Shown in pieces: positions 7,842 to 18,955 of a stretch of 64,000 nucleotides of DNA. Location: assembly GCF_000210295.1 (NCBI RefSeq), contig NC_026734.1, forward strand, positions 646,658 through 710,657, read 5' to 3'. Numbering within the stretch: position 1 is the stretch's first letter; the number at the start of each line of letters is the position of its first letter. The position numbers were made by a program, and so were the translations under genes. Below the pieces are notes generated by a model. The model saw only the letters and a program-made list of their open reading frames with translations. It was not told where the DNA came from and ran no database searches. This DNA is from Trypanosoma brucei gambiense DAL972. Its lineage: Eukaryota; Euglenozoa; Kinetoplastea; Trypanosomatida; Trypanosomatidae.

Positions 7842-10679
7842 ATGACGACAACTCAAGGTGAAGTAATCTCCACCACTTTTTTCAGCAGCAAGGCTCTACT
7901 GAAATCCCTGCAAGATGTGAGCCGCAGCCTCCACATAAGTGGTAATCAATTTCTGCCGCCCAACACCGTTTTGCTTTGTGCCGTCGGTTTAGGCTTTTTG
8001 GTTGATGGCGTTTATACTGCAGCCGTGTGGTTTCGAAACCGACGGGCCCTTAATGTGGCACGTGCCGTCAACCATCATAATGGGCCGGTGAAGTTTGTGG
8101 TGACCGATGAGTTAGAGGACCGCGACGAGGAAGCGAAAGCGTGTTTAGTGCAGCAGTACAGTGACGAGTTATGCAAAGCAATTCTTGGGGCGCCGCGGAC
8201 GTCACCAGGCTCATGGGCCAGATCTCCCCCTGCAGACGCCGTCGCCGAGTACGAGACACTTCCTGAGCCGATTCGACTGCTGTGGGAGGACCGTGTGAGG
8301 TACACTTTGGACGCGCGTGAGGTCGTGGGTCTTCTGCGCAGGCGGCTGGAGCCTCACTTGGCCGGGTCGAGGTACGGGCCCAGTGCCGCTCTGATGGCAT
8401 TATTGTGGCGTTTGCAGCTCCTGCGCACCGTTCACGAGTCTATAGTGATCGCCGGAGACGTGGGACGGTGCAATGCCGAGTTGACCGAACTTGGAAAGCA
8501 CACAGGAGCTCTTTATCGAGAGTTTATTTCTACGTTACACGCACCGGTGCGGGTCCCCTTCGACTCTTGCTGGGAGTGTCTGTCCGCCGAAGACGACCGG
8601 TTGCGTGGGCAGGCAAGAGCGTTACAGCTGCGCAACCTTTGGAGTCTCACCAGATATGTGTTTGCAGGGGGGCTCGATAAGTTATGCACTTACGGTATGG
8701 TGGGACTGCTCACTGCTTTTGCTGCCCGTAGTGCGAGTGCGATTTGTACAATCAGGGTAGACGTGGAGCAGCTTCTTCCTAATCTCTTTGGCACCGCTGC
8801 TTCCATCAATACTGGGGGAACCACCGGGGACGGTGCCATCGTCTCATGGACTGCCATGCACATCGTCGTAGCGCGTCTTCTCGTTTCCGAGTGGATGTTG
8901 CACATGTTGCGTCTGGGAATCACACGGGTAACACAGGACTACACCCACGCCTCTGCTGCATGGCGCAGGGACACTGTGAAGCACCGACTATACGATGCAC
9001 TCACGCGGACACCCTTAAGTTACTTCGACAAAACGGAACGTTACGCTGTTGAGGAGATTGTGTACTACGTTAATGACCTTGAGGGGGTTGATGTTTTTGT
9101 GCATGACTTCTTTACGCGGCTGGCACAGTCTGGCATTTCATTGTGTGTGGCATTAAGGGTGTTAGACATGCGGAGTGCGGTGACCGTTATGGGAGCGGTT
9201 GCTGGAGCAAGCCTTTTAAATGCTAGCCTGAGTTTTCTCAAGAAGACCTACTGCGCCCTCTCATATTGTAATGGGATTGAGTTTGAGGCGGTTGACAGCC
9301 CGTCGGATGCAGAGGAGGAGGAGAATCGGAAAGATACAACAGACCACCTGATGTTCTGTGGGATGGACATTATCGAGCACATCCCCGAGCTGCGCCCGTA
9401 CGGCGCTGACACCAAACTGATGGAATGGTGGAACAACTACACCGCTCACTACCGACGGCGTTCCTGTGGCCTGCGTCGTGTTTTCCAATTAACCTATAAC
9501 TCCCGCTACCTTTGGGCGATTGACGCTCTTAAACCGGTCGCACGGTGGCTTCTTCCCGCTATTGTCGCTGCGAATGCTGCGGGCACGTGTCAAATACAAG
9601 TCTTTCTTCTTGAGGCAATACGGGCCTCGCAGGATGTATTGGAGCGTGTGGTGGACGTTCAGCGTGTTGTGGACGTAGTGGGATATAATGCATACAAGGC
9701 TGGGGTGCTTGAACGTATCCTCGACTCCAAGAATTGGGAGGATGGAGACACTGCGGAGAGGATCTGTGAGCATACGGATAAGGGCAATAGCAGTGATACT
9801 ACTGCACTTACTTGTGGTATGAATGGCGGTACGTATAAGGAACACAAGGAAGGTGGAGAGTTGAGGCTTAAAGGAAACGACGTGGAGGTGCTGGCTGTTC
9901 GCGCGAACGGTTTGCAGTTTCGTTATCCAACAGCACCAACTGTTGATGCCTTTCTGAAGCCCGCTTCGTTTCAATTTGAGTTGAGGAATAGGACGACAGG
10001 TCTTGGGCGGCTTGTGTGCATCACGGGAGTTAGTGGCTGCGGCAAAACAACACTCCTGCGCCTTCTATTGGGGCTTTACGCGCCGGAGAACCCCAACACT
10101 CTCCTTCTTGAGTTTCGGTTGCGACGACATCATGTGTCGGAATCCAACGGAGGGGGAACGGGTAATAGCGGTAATAAAGAGCAGTGGGCTCCAGTTGAGC
10201 TTATACCGCGAGCTCAGCTTCGGTCTACTTTTTTCAGCTACGTGCCACAGGCCCCAACTATATTTCCTGGCGCGACCATAGCCCAGAATGTCTCACTTCG
10301 GAACCGCGTTTCAATTACGGATACGTTGGTCCTTGAGCGGGTGCGTGTCTGCACGGAGGCTGCGGGTTGCGGTCATTTCATTAAGCGCTTGCCAAATGGT
10401 ATCATGACGCCACTGTGCGTGAATGTTGGTTGGGCGACGCCCGATGCCGTGCGACTGAGTTGTGGTCAGGGGCAGAGACTAATGTTAGCTCGTGCTCTAT
10501 TCCACTGTTCCAGTGTACTTTTGTTGGATGAACCCACAGCAGGGTTAGACAGTGAGACGAAGAAAGCAGTCATGTCACAGTGGCGTGAGTTGCTGTCTTC
10601 TGGACTCGTGGGTGGTATCATATGCGTGTCGCATGACGCCGATGTGTTGCAAATGGCGGATGAGACCGTAACATTGTGA
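7842..10679 (+). CDS. ABC transporter (fused membrane and ATPase domains, ABCB-like)
   Basis: This gene encodes 945 residues. The open frame extends to a TTG at 7791, but the first ATG is at 7842. The N-terminal half has membrane helices, one near residues 40-65 and others spread over about 270-640. A coupling-helix-like region reads RLYDAL-TRTPLSYFDKTE, as in ABCB half-transporters. The ATPase domain has Walker A GVSGCGKT at 729-736, a Q-loop (SYVPQ), the signature LSCGQ at 872-876, Walker B LLLDEPTAGLD at about 893-903, and an H-loop histidine in CVSHD. It therefore has one membrane domain and one ATPase domain and should work as a dimer. The third signature residue is Cys where LSGGQ proteins have Gly, and a long insert separates Walker A from the Q-loop. 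Substrate and membrane are unknown; it lacks the peroxisomal ABCD motifs I would expect of a glycosomal transporter. Confidence 0.85.
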   Translation: MTTTQGEVISTTFFSSKALLKSLQDVSRSLHISGNQFLPPNTVLLCAVGLGFLVDGVYTAAVWFRNRRALNVARAVNHHNGPVKFVVTDELEDRDEEAKACLVQQYSDELCKAILGAPRTSPGSWARSPPADAVAEYETLPEPIRLLWEDRVRYTLDAREVVGLLRRRLEPHLAGSRYGPSAALMALLWRLQLLRTVHESIVIAGDVGRCNAELTELGKHTGALYREFISTLHAPVRVPFDSCWECLSAEDDRLRGQARALQLRNLWSLTRYVFAGGLDKLCTYGMVGLLTAFAARSASAICTIRVDVEQLLPNLFGTAASINTGGTTGDGAIVSWTAMHIVVARLLVSEWMLHMLRLGITRVTQDYTHASAAWRRDTVKHRLYDALTRTPLSYFDKTERYAVEEIVYYVNDLEGVDVFVHDFFTRLAQSGISLCVALRVLDMRSAVTVMGAVAGASLLNASLSFLKKTYCALSYCNGIEFEAVDSPSDAEEEENRKDTTDHLMFCGMDIIEHIPELRPYGADTKLMEWWNNYTAHYRRRSCGLRRVFQLTYNSRYLWAIDALKPVARWLLPAIVAANAAGTCQIQVFLLEAIRASQDVLERVVDVQRVVDVVGYNAYKAGVLERILDSKNWEDGDTAERICEHTDKGNSSDTTALTCGMNGGTYKEHKEGGELRLKGNDVEVLAVRANGLQFRYPTAPTVDAFLKPASFQFELRNRTTGLGRLVCITGVSGCGKTTLLRLLLGLYAPENPNTLLLEFRLRRHHVSESNGGGTGNSGNKEQWAPVELIPRAQLRSTFFSYVPQAPTIFPGATIAQNVSLRNRVSITDTLVLERVRVCTEAAGCGHFIKRLPNGIMTPLCVNVGWATPDAVRLSCGQGQRLMLARALFHCSSVLLLDEPTAGLDSETKKAVMSQWRELLSSGLVGGIICVSHDADVLQMADETVTL

Positions 10680-12079
10680 GCGACTCGCTGCTGCTGAAAT
10701 TGCATTACTCGCAAAACTAATTGATGCCAATGTGTGGCAGTACATATGTGTGGAGGTAGTTGGGGTATGATGGCGGAAATTTAATACATGAAGCTGACAG
10801 CGGTATCGACATTCGTGGCGTGCTGTTATTTCCAGTTTTGTCATCTCCTTTTGTCTCGTTTTATTTTTATTTTCATGCACATGATCCATTTTCCCTCCGT
10901 AGTGTTATGCCCTCTCTTTGCGTGTCATAATGCCATTTGGTGCATGCACGAATTGTGCGGGTTGGCGTTAGAAGTGATGGGATCAACGTTGGTGGGTATG
11001 GGGGGGGGAGGTAAGGGAGTAACGAAGGATTTTATGTTTCGTCGCCGTTCACATTAATATTTATCAACAGTTCTACGTGTGGAGCGTGAAGGAAATTTCA
11101 TTTGGTTCCCTTCAACTTTTTCCAGCTTCCAGTATCTCCGCTTGTTCGTCGTTTGATTGTTTGTTTTTCCTTTTCATTTTCGTCCCTAAGATTGTTTGTG
11201 ACATTTTAGTTTGTCTGAATACCGCAGTTAGTGAAGTTTTTTGTCGTCGTATCGTCGTATTATTATTATTATTATTATTATTAATTTTTTTTTTTTGGTC
11301 ACCTGTCTGACTTTTTTAAAAAGGAAAAGAAGCAATGGGGGAAGGAAAGAGGCATAAATCTGTGTACGAGTGTTTTTCTTTTTTCGTGTGCGTGTGTTCC
11401 CCTTTTCCGATTTTGTGTTAAACCCTTCGAGCTGTTTGGACGTGCCAGCCAAACGTTCCGCTCGCTTATTCCATCGGTCTTCGTGATCCCATTTTCCTTT
11501 TTTTTTTTTTTGGGGGGGGGGGACCAGTACGCGTGTGCGTTTACGCTAAATCACATTGGTTTTCCTTGGGTTTGATCTTCTTTTCCTTCTTCCCTTCTGT
11601 CCCATTTTTTTCTTTTTTTCTTTTTTGGTTTATCGTATTGTACTTATGTGTTTGTGTGTGCCTACTACAAACGTATGCGTGCGTCTCTCTCTCTCTCTCT
11701 CTGTGGGTTGTGTGTTTCCGTGTTCAACATGTACTTCTTTTTCACCCCATTATTCGTGCATCTGCGTGTCAATTCTGTATTTTACCTTCCCTTCCTTCAC
11801 TTTCTTACTTCTTTTCTCTCTCCATCTCCCTGCCCATTTTCATGTATTCATGCGCGTGGTATAAAATGTACACATGTGCATATATGCACAAACAATGACA
11901 ATACGAAAACAAATGATGTAGTGGGACTGGTACCCACATCATCCTCCCCTCGAACTTTTTCAAAAAACCAGAGGTTGAAACGGTTGTGTGGGTTCAGCGC
12001 GCGTGAGTGGGAAGGTAAACTGTAAGTAATTTTTCAAATCGAGGAGGCGGAAGTGAAGGAGGTGGGGAGGGAAGTGTGC
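10680..12079 (+). promoter_or_regulatory. Long intergenic region with microsatellites and trans-splice signals
   Basis: This 1.4 kb spacer has no credible gene; the open frames in it are low-complexity Phe/Leu/Ser stretches. It contains an ATT repeat at 11259-11283, a T13G10 homopolymer junction near 11498-11521, a CT repeat around 11684-11702 and long pyrimidine tracts at 11560-11640 and 11780-11835. The AG at 11970-11971 after a short T-run is a candidate spliced-leader acceptor for the ATG at 12080. Confidence 0.4.
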
Positions 12080-15000
12080 ATGTACACGCTGTACCCCCGC
12101 TTTGATGCTCAACCCTCCGATCCAGCGCTTTTGGGGGAGGCTGCGGGAAATGAGTTACTGAAGGAAGTGACGGATCTGACGTCGAAGGGACACCGCATGG
12201 ACGTTGGTGAATATATTCCCTTTAGGCGTTCACTGCGGTTCAACACACCTCAAAGCCGCCGCCCGGCCCGGCGCAGACGAGGCCTGCAGGACACGGCACC
12301 CGAGTACGAATCTGAGGGAAGCAGTGGCTTCTGTAGTGATGTATTGGCTACTTTTGCCAGCCAGTTGCGCTGCCTCTTCCCCTGCTGTGGTCCCAGGAGG
12401 GTGGAGGATGAGAAGCTTTGGTTTGGTTTCGCCATGACACGAGGAGTAAGAAATATATACTTGCGTGTGGTGCGGCAGCACCCAATCGTTTCCATGATTG
12501 TCTGGTCCGTCCTCTTCTTGTGCGAGACAACGATGGTGGCCATTTATTTGTGGCAAGTGTCAGGTGTTGCAGAGGGCGCCACGTGGAATTCTTTCACTGA
12601 GGAGGAATTAGGCTTGTGCTTCTGCATAAGCAGTGCCCTGTCCATTTTACTACTATCCCAACTGATCTTTGCGTACTCCTTTACGCCTTTTACCATCGTT
12701 GTGGTGCTCGTTACAACTATCTATCAGATTGTCCTCCTTTTTATGGCCTTGGTTTTCGGCCTTACTTGGGCGAGTCGGATGTACGTTCCGATGTTTCTGC
12801 GGTGTTGGCCCATGCGGCAGTATTTTCTCTTTCTGCTGGACTCTGTGGCCATGTTGTCATCCAGTAGTGATAGGCTCGATGTTGTTCGTTTGGCAGCACC
12901 ATCGCTTTCGTTGTTCTTAACTATGGTATTCACAACTGCGTGCATCTTTCAAATTCAGCAAATTTTTTCCGGCACGATGATTGGCACAATAGATTCGCTG
13001 TACTTTGTCATGGCGACCGTATCAACGACTGGGTTCGGTGACGTTCTTCCGCAGGGCAACATTGGCCGTATGTTGACGATTGGAATTATCTTTGTCTTTC
13101 TTGCGAAGATGCCTTCGTGGATTGTGGTTGTGGTAGGGATGGTGAAGATGCTGCGTGACTTTCCGAAGTACGGCGGTCCACCGCATCACTTCATCGTGTA
13201 TGGTCACGTGAGCCAGGAGGACGCTGTGTCCATACTTGACGAGGTCTTCAAACTATACCCAACGAGATCTGTGTGCTTTTGCAATGCAAGTTTTCCGCGG
13301 GATGTTCTATCATTGGGTGGACACCCAAATTATAGGATGCGCAGTACATTTATGGTAGTGAAGGTACTCAACAAGGCTTCGCTGCATCGCATGCGGGTGA
13401 GTGAGGCGGATGCGGTTATCATTTCCCCAACTAGCGATGGGACGGCGAAGGCGCGGGACGATGACGTGTTTTTGTCCTCCGTTACGTTCCAGCGGCATGC
13501 ACCTTTTGTTCAGCAGTACCTGCAACTCCGATTCGGTACCCACATCAAACTGCTGGAGGAGCGCGAAACGATGGTGGATCAGAATATGAGGAGCATTATG
13601 GCGAGTGCTCTTATTCTTCCCGGTATTGTTCCATTTTTGGTGAACCTTGTTCGTACTGCATCGTCAGGTGGAAGCTCTCCGGCTTCTCTGTGGTCTGAGG
13701 AGGGAATGGATAACTGGAAGGACCTGTACGAATACAGTCGGCGCGCTACATTTCGCACATTTACGGTTCCACCTTATTTTGAGCGGCGGCCTCTGCGGGA
13801 CGCAGTATACCTGTTGAAGACCTTTAATGTATTAGTTGTTGGCGTGGAGGAAGGGAGGAATAGGATGATGATACTCGACCTTGATTATAAACTTGCGTTG
13901 AGTGACACTATCCTTGTACTACATGAAAGTGGTAGCGACAGTGTGGACCTGGCGCTAAGAGCGCTTGACCCAACAGAGGGCTCCTGTGGGAGCATGACGG
14001 GGTGTGATAGGAGTGAGCAATGGGAGGCGCGGATGGCTTCGCCCGCGGCTGATGCATCCGCACAAAGCGGCTCCCGTGGGGACGTGCCGGACGCTGAGGT
14101 GGAGGAGTTGGGCGCTGTTGGAATCGACAGCGCGAGCCTCATTTACCCGTTCAACCCAAGCTTTGAGGTGCCTACTGGTAGTAATGAGGAGGTGCCATGT
14201 CTCGGTACAGAGTGTGACAATTCGCCTGGAAAGACTTCACCAGTGGCGATGCAGGGACATAAAGGGAAAGCAAATGTGTCATTGCCGAACAGTGTAGCTC
14301 TCCCCAAAGGTACGATCACCAGCGTGTTGGATATGCAGGTCGAAAGACTGCGGAGGAGGCTGTTGGGAGAGGACTTTGTGGTTAAATGTTTCGGTGATGT
14401 TTCACTCTCACGCCTTCCTCTAGGCGGTTCGTTGGCGGTGCTGACGCATTTGCTGAACTGGCGCCAGGCGGTTCGCTCAAGGTCTGAGCCTGTGGAATCT
14501 TCGGTTGAACGAATAGAGCGGCAGATCAATGACATATTGAGACATGTAAGTAACGAGTACCAGTGCGGGAGGAGCGGGAAAGCCCCTGGGGAAAACTTTC
14601 TTTTTATTGACCACGTGTCCTCGTTCAAACAACCATTGCTAGAGTCCATGTATGACCATTACCTTAATGACCATGCTTCACGGTTTGAACTCGTACAAAT
14701 GATGCGTTGCATCCGGGGCATTCACTCCCGCTCCCGCGTTACACTTCTCAGTTGGCAGAGTCTGAGCGATTCTTTCCTCCGGCAGTGGGACTCTTCATTT
14801 GAGTTTCCCCTACGACATATTCGGGGCTCGAGTACAATGGAGTCTCACTTAAACTATGCCATCAAGGAAAGTGGAGGGGCGGCTAACCTGCGTGGTATTC
14901 TCATATACTGCTCACAGCTTAGTCACTGGGACTTTAAGGACGTCCCGCTTGTTGCTGTGGAGAACAACATACGCGCTATCCTTGATTGCCATGCCACTTC

Positions 15001-15583
15001 GGAGAAGCAGCAACAGGGGGTGGGCGGTGGGTCGTCTCGCGGTGCAGAGGTGGAGCAGCAGGTTATGGTGGAGCTAAAATCCTTTAAGTCCTGCATTTCA
15101 GTTACACCTCACCACGCGGACACGGAATGGCGACAGCGTGGTGAGGTCCATTTCCAGTACTCCCTGGCGTTCATGATGGGTCGTTGCTTCTCTGCCAACA
15201 TGCTGCAAACAATTTTTATCCACGCTCACCGGAATCGTTGTATTATGAAATTCCTTAACAACGTGTTGTGCCTGCATCGGCAGGGAAGTGTGTTTGATAC
15301 AGGGGGGTGGAACAGCGGCGACAAGTCTGACACCACTCTTTTTAAGGTATGTGGGAACCAGCTTTTGCATTTTCAAACGTTCGGCGATTTGTTTGTGTTC
15401 CTCCTGAAACACCGTTCGTGGGTGGCCATTGGTGTTTTCCGCCGATTCCCGACGTCTGAGGGGCTTCCGGGCGTTCCCCGCTATTTCATTACGAACCCCC
15501 CAATGAAAATGCCGCTAAGGGTTGATGATGTGGTGTACGCCCTTTCTGGAGTCACGGGAGCACATAACAGAATGGGTTGCTAA
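12080..15583 (+). CDS. SLO/BK-type potassium channel with RCK domains (CAKC-like)
   Basis: This gene encodes 1167 residues. The frame upstream starts with GTG at 12053, and an in-frame TAA lies just before it, so the ATG at 12080 is taken. Hydrophobic segments run from about residue 133 to 350. The pore has the filter TTGFGD at 316-321, followed by a hydrophobic inner helix. A first RCK-like Rossmann segment begins at about 368 (HHFIVYGHVS). A second begins at about 837 (NFLFIDHV) after a disordered linker, and the C-terminus is well conserved in character. Six-TM-like core plus two cytosolic RCK domains is the SLO architecture, gated by calcium or other intracellular ligands in known members. 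Trypanosomes have calcium-activated potassium channel (CAKC) genes and TbK1-type channels of this class, and this is probably one of them. I see no regular S4 arginine ladder, so voltage gating is doubtful. Confidence 0.85.
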   Translation: MYTLYPRFDAQPSDPALLGEAAGNELLKEVTDLTSKGHRMDVGEYIPFRRSLRFNTPQSRRPARRRRGLQDTAPEYESEGSSGFCSDVLATFASQLRCLFPCCGPRRVEDEKLWFGFAMTRGVRNIYLRVVRQHPIVSMIVWSVLFLCETTMVAIYLWQVSGVAEGATWNSFTEEELGLCFCISSALSILLLSQLIFAYSFTPFTIVVVLVTTIYQIVLLFMALVFGLTWASRMYVPMFLRCWPMRQYFLFLLDSVAMLSSSSDRLDVVRLAAPSLSLFLTMVFTTACIFQIQQIFSGTMIGTIDSLYFVMATVSTTGFGDVLPQGNIGRMLTIGIIFVFLAKMPSWIVVVVGMVKMLRDFPKYGGPPHHFIVYGHVSQEDAVSILDEVFKLYPTRSVCFCNASFPRDVLSLGGHPNYRMRSTFMVVKVLNKASLHRMRVSEADAVIISPTSDGTAKARDDDVFLSSVTFQRHAPFVQQYLQLRFGTHIKLLEERETMVDQNMRSIMASALILPGIVPFLVNLVRTASSGGSSPASLWSEEGMDNWKDLYEYSRRATFRTFTVPPYFERRPLRDAVYLLKTFNVLVVGVEEGRNRMMILDLDYKLALSDTILVLHESGSDSVDLALRALDPTEGSCGSMTGCDRSEQWEARMASPAADASAQSGSRGDVPDAEVEELGAVGIDSASLIYPFNPSFEVPTGSNEEVPCLGTECDNSPGKTSPVAMQGHKGKANVSLPNSVALPKGTITSVLDMQVERLRRRLLGEDFVVKCFGDVSLSRLPLGGSLAVLTHLLNWRQAVRSRSEPVESSVERIERQINDILRHVSNEYQCGRSGKAPGENFLFIDHVSSFKQPLLESMYDHYLNDHASRFELVQMMRCIRGIHSRSRVTLLSWQSLSDSFLRQWDSSFEFPLRHIRGSSTMESHLNYAIKESGGAANLRGILIYCSQLSHWDFKDVPLVAVENNIRAILDCHATSEKQQQGVGGGSSRGAEVEQQVMVELKSFKSCISVTPHHADTEWRQRGEVHFQYSLAFMMGRCFSANMLQTIFIHAHRNRCIMKFLNNVLCLHRQGSVFDTGGWNSGDKSDTTLFKVCGNQLLHFQTFGDLFVFLLKHRSWVAIGVFRRFPTSEGLPGVPRYFITNPPMKMPLRVDDVVYALSGVTGAHNRMGC

Positions 15584-15654
15584 CGTTTACAAGAAGGGAG
15601 TGTTAAATTGTGACTAGGTAACCGTGGGGGTTAAGAGACATGGTTTGGTGTGCG

Positions 15655-15693
<39 letters not shown>

Positions 15694-16918
15694 GCGTTTG
15701 TGAGAATGGTACTCACGCGCTGGTGCTGGGAGATGGCAGTGTGTGTGTGTGTGTGTGTGTGTGTGCTAGCCACGTTGGTTTCTTCATCGATTAACGTAAC
15801 TTATTGTGTGTACATGCCTTTAGTCGTTCCCTTACCTCGTTTGCACAGGAATTGTGTGCTAACGTTGTTTTCCCTGCTTCTGTTCCCTCCCTTCACAAGT
15901 GACGAGATGTGAACGCGCCGCTGTCAGCAATGTTGTTATTGCGGATTTCCCTTCTTTGTTTCTTTTTTCAGTTACCGTTTTCTCCATTATTCCCTTTATC
16001 CGCTTCTCTTTCCTTTCTGTTGGCACTGGAGTTAAGCCGTGAAGGGAAAGGAAGCCTGCGTTGTCGTTCTTCTTGCCAGCGTTTTGGCGTTCTTTCACTC
16101 TTTTTTTTCCGTGCTTCACTCTCTTTTTTCGTGGCTGAGAGCGCGCAACTGAAAAGTGTTCATAAACGGCGAGATCGTGGTGGTGGTGGATGATGAATGA
16201 GTTGTGGCAGTGTTTTTACCGTTCGCGTGCATAAGTGTTGTTCCAAGAGTGGTAATAGCAGTAAGAGTTGATAATGCTCGTAGCATTTTTTTAAAGTATA
16301 TGGGTAAATAAAGAAAAATACATAAATATAAATTTATGTATGCGTGTGTGTAAACGTGCTTATAGCAATATGTGAAGGTATCTTACGATGCTGGTGTTGG
16401 TGCTTGCGTTGCGCGTCTATCTCTTTGGCCACATGCACGCACCAAATGCGAAACTCTTTTTTGTCGCTGTAGATTTTTTTTATTTCGTTGCTTTCCCCGT
16501 CTGCTCCGTTGCTTATGGAGGGGAAGAGCTGTGTACTTGCTCCGACTCGTTAACCCTAGCCCTCTCCGTTGTCCTTGTTCGGCAGGAGCAGGTTTTGTAG
16601 TTGAGTCTTTACTCATATTCTTTCGTCATATTGTTTTTCTTTTCTTTTTTTTTCCCCTCTCCTCTACCTCTCACTTGGAATTCATTGCCCCCCCTTTTGA
16701 AAAAAAATTGCGCCATCTTGTTTATTGTAAAAGAGGGTAATTGTTGCTCTGTCATCCAATTGGTGACGTGCATCTCTAGACGGTTGCAGTAGCAATCGTG
16801 TCAAAGGGGACCCGGAGGCCCGGCACAAATTGCAATAGAAAAAAAAAAATAAGTGAACCCACGGAGAAATAACACCAATACCCCACGCCTGTGTGTGGAG
16901 CAGGGAGTTAAGCGTCTC
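15584..16918 (+). promoter_or_regulatory. Intergenic region with TA and GT microsatellites and trans-splice signals
   Basis: There is no credible gene. A perfect AT run lies at 15657-15691 and a GT run at 15739-15765. Pyrimidine tracts occur at 15940-16020, 16095-16130 and 16608-16690. AGs at 16778-16779 and 16788-16789 are candidate acceptors for the ATG at 16919. Confidence 0.45.
15657..15691 (+). repeat. TA dinucleotide repeat
   Basis: This is an uninterrupted AT run of about 35 bases in the spacer downstream of the potassium channel gene, followed at 15739-15765 by a GT run. Confidence 0.9.
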
Positions 16919-18250
16919 ATGATAAAAAACGCGTCGCCACTGCATCCTTACAACATTGATGCACCGATGGGAACATCTCTGTGGAGAATAGGGCGCAGCT
17001 CGCAGCGTCGACCCTCGCCAGAGTGCCACACCACCGTTCCAGATGTCGTGGCCACTGTTGCCGCTGACTCGATGGATTCACACCATAATTCCACAGAAGA
17101 GAAGCCGTCGTGTTGCCCACGTCTGAGAACACCCGTGAGAGGTGATGACTACGATGGTTTGTTTTCACACGCGTGGTGGCGTTGTAGTAACTGCGTACAC
17201 GACCCGGGATTACTTGCCTACGGCCTCCATCGGACGGCTGCACTGTCATCCTTTCAGGCTGCTCAACAGCAAACCACATGCGCTGCACGGCTGAATGGCT
17301 GTTCTCATCATGCCAATCTCGGTGGTAACGACTGCGGAGGGTCATATAATTTTGTTAGGGGTTGTTGCGGGAAATTCGGCTGTGGCCACCTTCCGTGTCG
17401 CGCAACCGCTCATGGCAGCGTGGCTGAAGGAGTCAACCCTATGCGGTATTGGCCACAGACAAACGAATACCACTCATATAACTACCCCCATGCCGCGGGG
17501 CGTGCGCACGAGGCGTCCCAATTAGCGCCGTCAGGAAAGCCAACGACGCGGGCGTGGTATCAAGTGCCCTGTGACACAAGTGAACTACATCCCCTTAGTC
17601 AGCCGTACAATATTTCGGAACGTCCGTCCACTCCACAGTGTGATGCCGCTACGGCTTCTGGGGGAGTGGAAGCACCCGACTGGTTAACCAGTCGCGCTCG
17701 GGCCCGGTATGAGCAGAGCAGGTCGCGATCGCCGGTGTGCACGCCATGTCGTTCCTCCCCTGTATTGGGCGGCGATGTGGAGGGAGCCCGAGGTGAAGCA
17801 TTTGCCATTCATCGATTCAGTTGCCAGTTGGAGTCGTTGCAGCGGCGACTGGACGCATTGGAAGCGGAGTGTGTGGTGAAGTCTGGTGTTATGCATGGAA
17901 GGCCACCACCGCATGGAGTGGGAGAAATGGGATCGGTATACACGGCGGATGAGTGTCCGAGCAACCGCAGCACTGCCGTAGCGCCGACTCCCTCAACCCC
18001 AGCAACACCGCCGCCTCTGCCACCGGAGCCGAAGATGTCAGCGATGGATTCTGCATCTCATGAAGGGACAACAATGAAGTCACCGCCCTATCGGCAAGTG
18101 TGGCCGCACTCGACACCATCGTCACCGACTGCAGGCGCGTCTGACAACGGCGGTGGGATTACACTTGAGCGTCTCATGCGGGCAGTGCGTTCGGCAAGGG
18201 AGCGGGCAAGGCAGCAGGACTGCCAAACTGCAGCCTCATCAAATGCATAG
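16919..18250 (+). CDS. Hypothetical protein, Cys/His-rich N-terminus and short coiled coil
   Basis: This gene encodes 443 residues from the ATG at 16919; the frame opens further upstream with GTG at 16853, but no ATG precedes 16919 in frame. I do not recognise a family. The first half is rich in Cys, His, Ser and Gly (for example the CCGKFGCGHLPC segment near residues 167-178), without a clear zinc-finger spacing. The middle is Arg/Ser/Pro rich. A helical segment of about 25 residues near 300-325 (LESLQRRLDALEAE) is coiled-coil like, followed by a Pro/Ala/Thr linker and a basic C-terminal helix. The layout resembles kinetoplastid cytoskeletal or signalling adaptors, but no function can be assigned. 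GC content is as for neighbouring genes, which supports it being coding. Confidence 0.65.
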   Translation: MIKNASPLHPYNIDAPMGTSLWRIGRSSQRRPSPECHTTVPDVVATVAADSMDSHHNSTEEKPSCCPRLRTPVRGDDYDGLFSHAWWRCSNCVHDPGLLAYGLHRTAALSSFQAAQQQTTCAARLNGCSHHANLGGNDCGGSYNFVRGCCGKFGCGHLPCRATAHGSVAEGVNPMRYWPQTNEYHSYNYPHAAGRAHEASQLAPSGKPTTRAWYQVPCDTSELHPLSQPYNISERPSTPQCDAATASGGVEAPDWLTSRARARYEQSRSRSPVCTPCRSSPVLGGDVEGARGEAFAIHRFSCQLESLQRRLDALEAECVVKSGVMHGRPPPHGVGEMGSVYTADECPSNRSTAVAPTPSTPATPPPLPPEPKMSAMDSASHEGTTMKSPPYRQVWPHSTPSSPTAGASDNGGGITLERLMRAVRSARERARQQDCQTAASSNA

Positions 18251-18917
18251 ACGGTGAGAAGGTGAAAGAAAACTGATGATCGAATTCCAAAAACTTGTTT
18301 GGATTCTTTTGCCCAGTGCATCCGAGTGTGTGAGGTGGGTGCAGTGATGACGGTACGGAGGGCTGCTGAATGCTGCTGCGACTGGTGTGTCTTACTTGCA
18401 CCTTAGGGGTAAGGAAAGAAAATATTATATCTTCATCTTCCTTCTACGCCTCTCTGTATTTTTCTGTTGAGCACTTGTAAACTTCATTTTTTTTGTTTGA
18501 TCACGAAAGAATGTATCACTGTATGGCATGTGCCATATGCATGTTTGCTTTTACGGCAGTCGGTGGACACCCCTCAGAAATCGAGCCCAAGTACGATTAG
18601 GCGTCCTCACCTCTCGTACTTACTTCCTTCGTTTTTTTTTTGTACGGGCTCAACCGCTTCTAATTTATTTTCTTTTACTATTAATACCTCAGCCGTTTAT
18701 ATCTTCTCTTGGACCCTCATCTCATTATCCACTCTAAGCGGTTGACACCTTTTGGGTTTAACTGTTTGCTCTTTGGTGTAAAGGACGGCTAGCGAGCCGC
18801 CACTATATTGGTGGTACTAAGCAAGTATCGAACACATATTGGTAGATAGATACACATTCAAACAGTTTGGTGAGTTACACCACATCATAGAAGCTAGACC
18901 GCATACATAATATTGTT

Positions 18918-18955
<38 letters not shown>

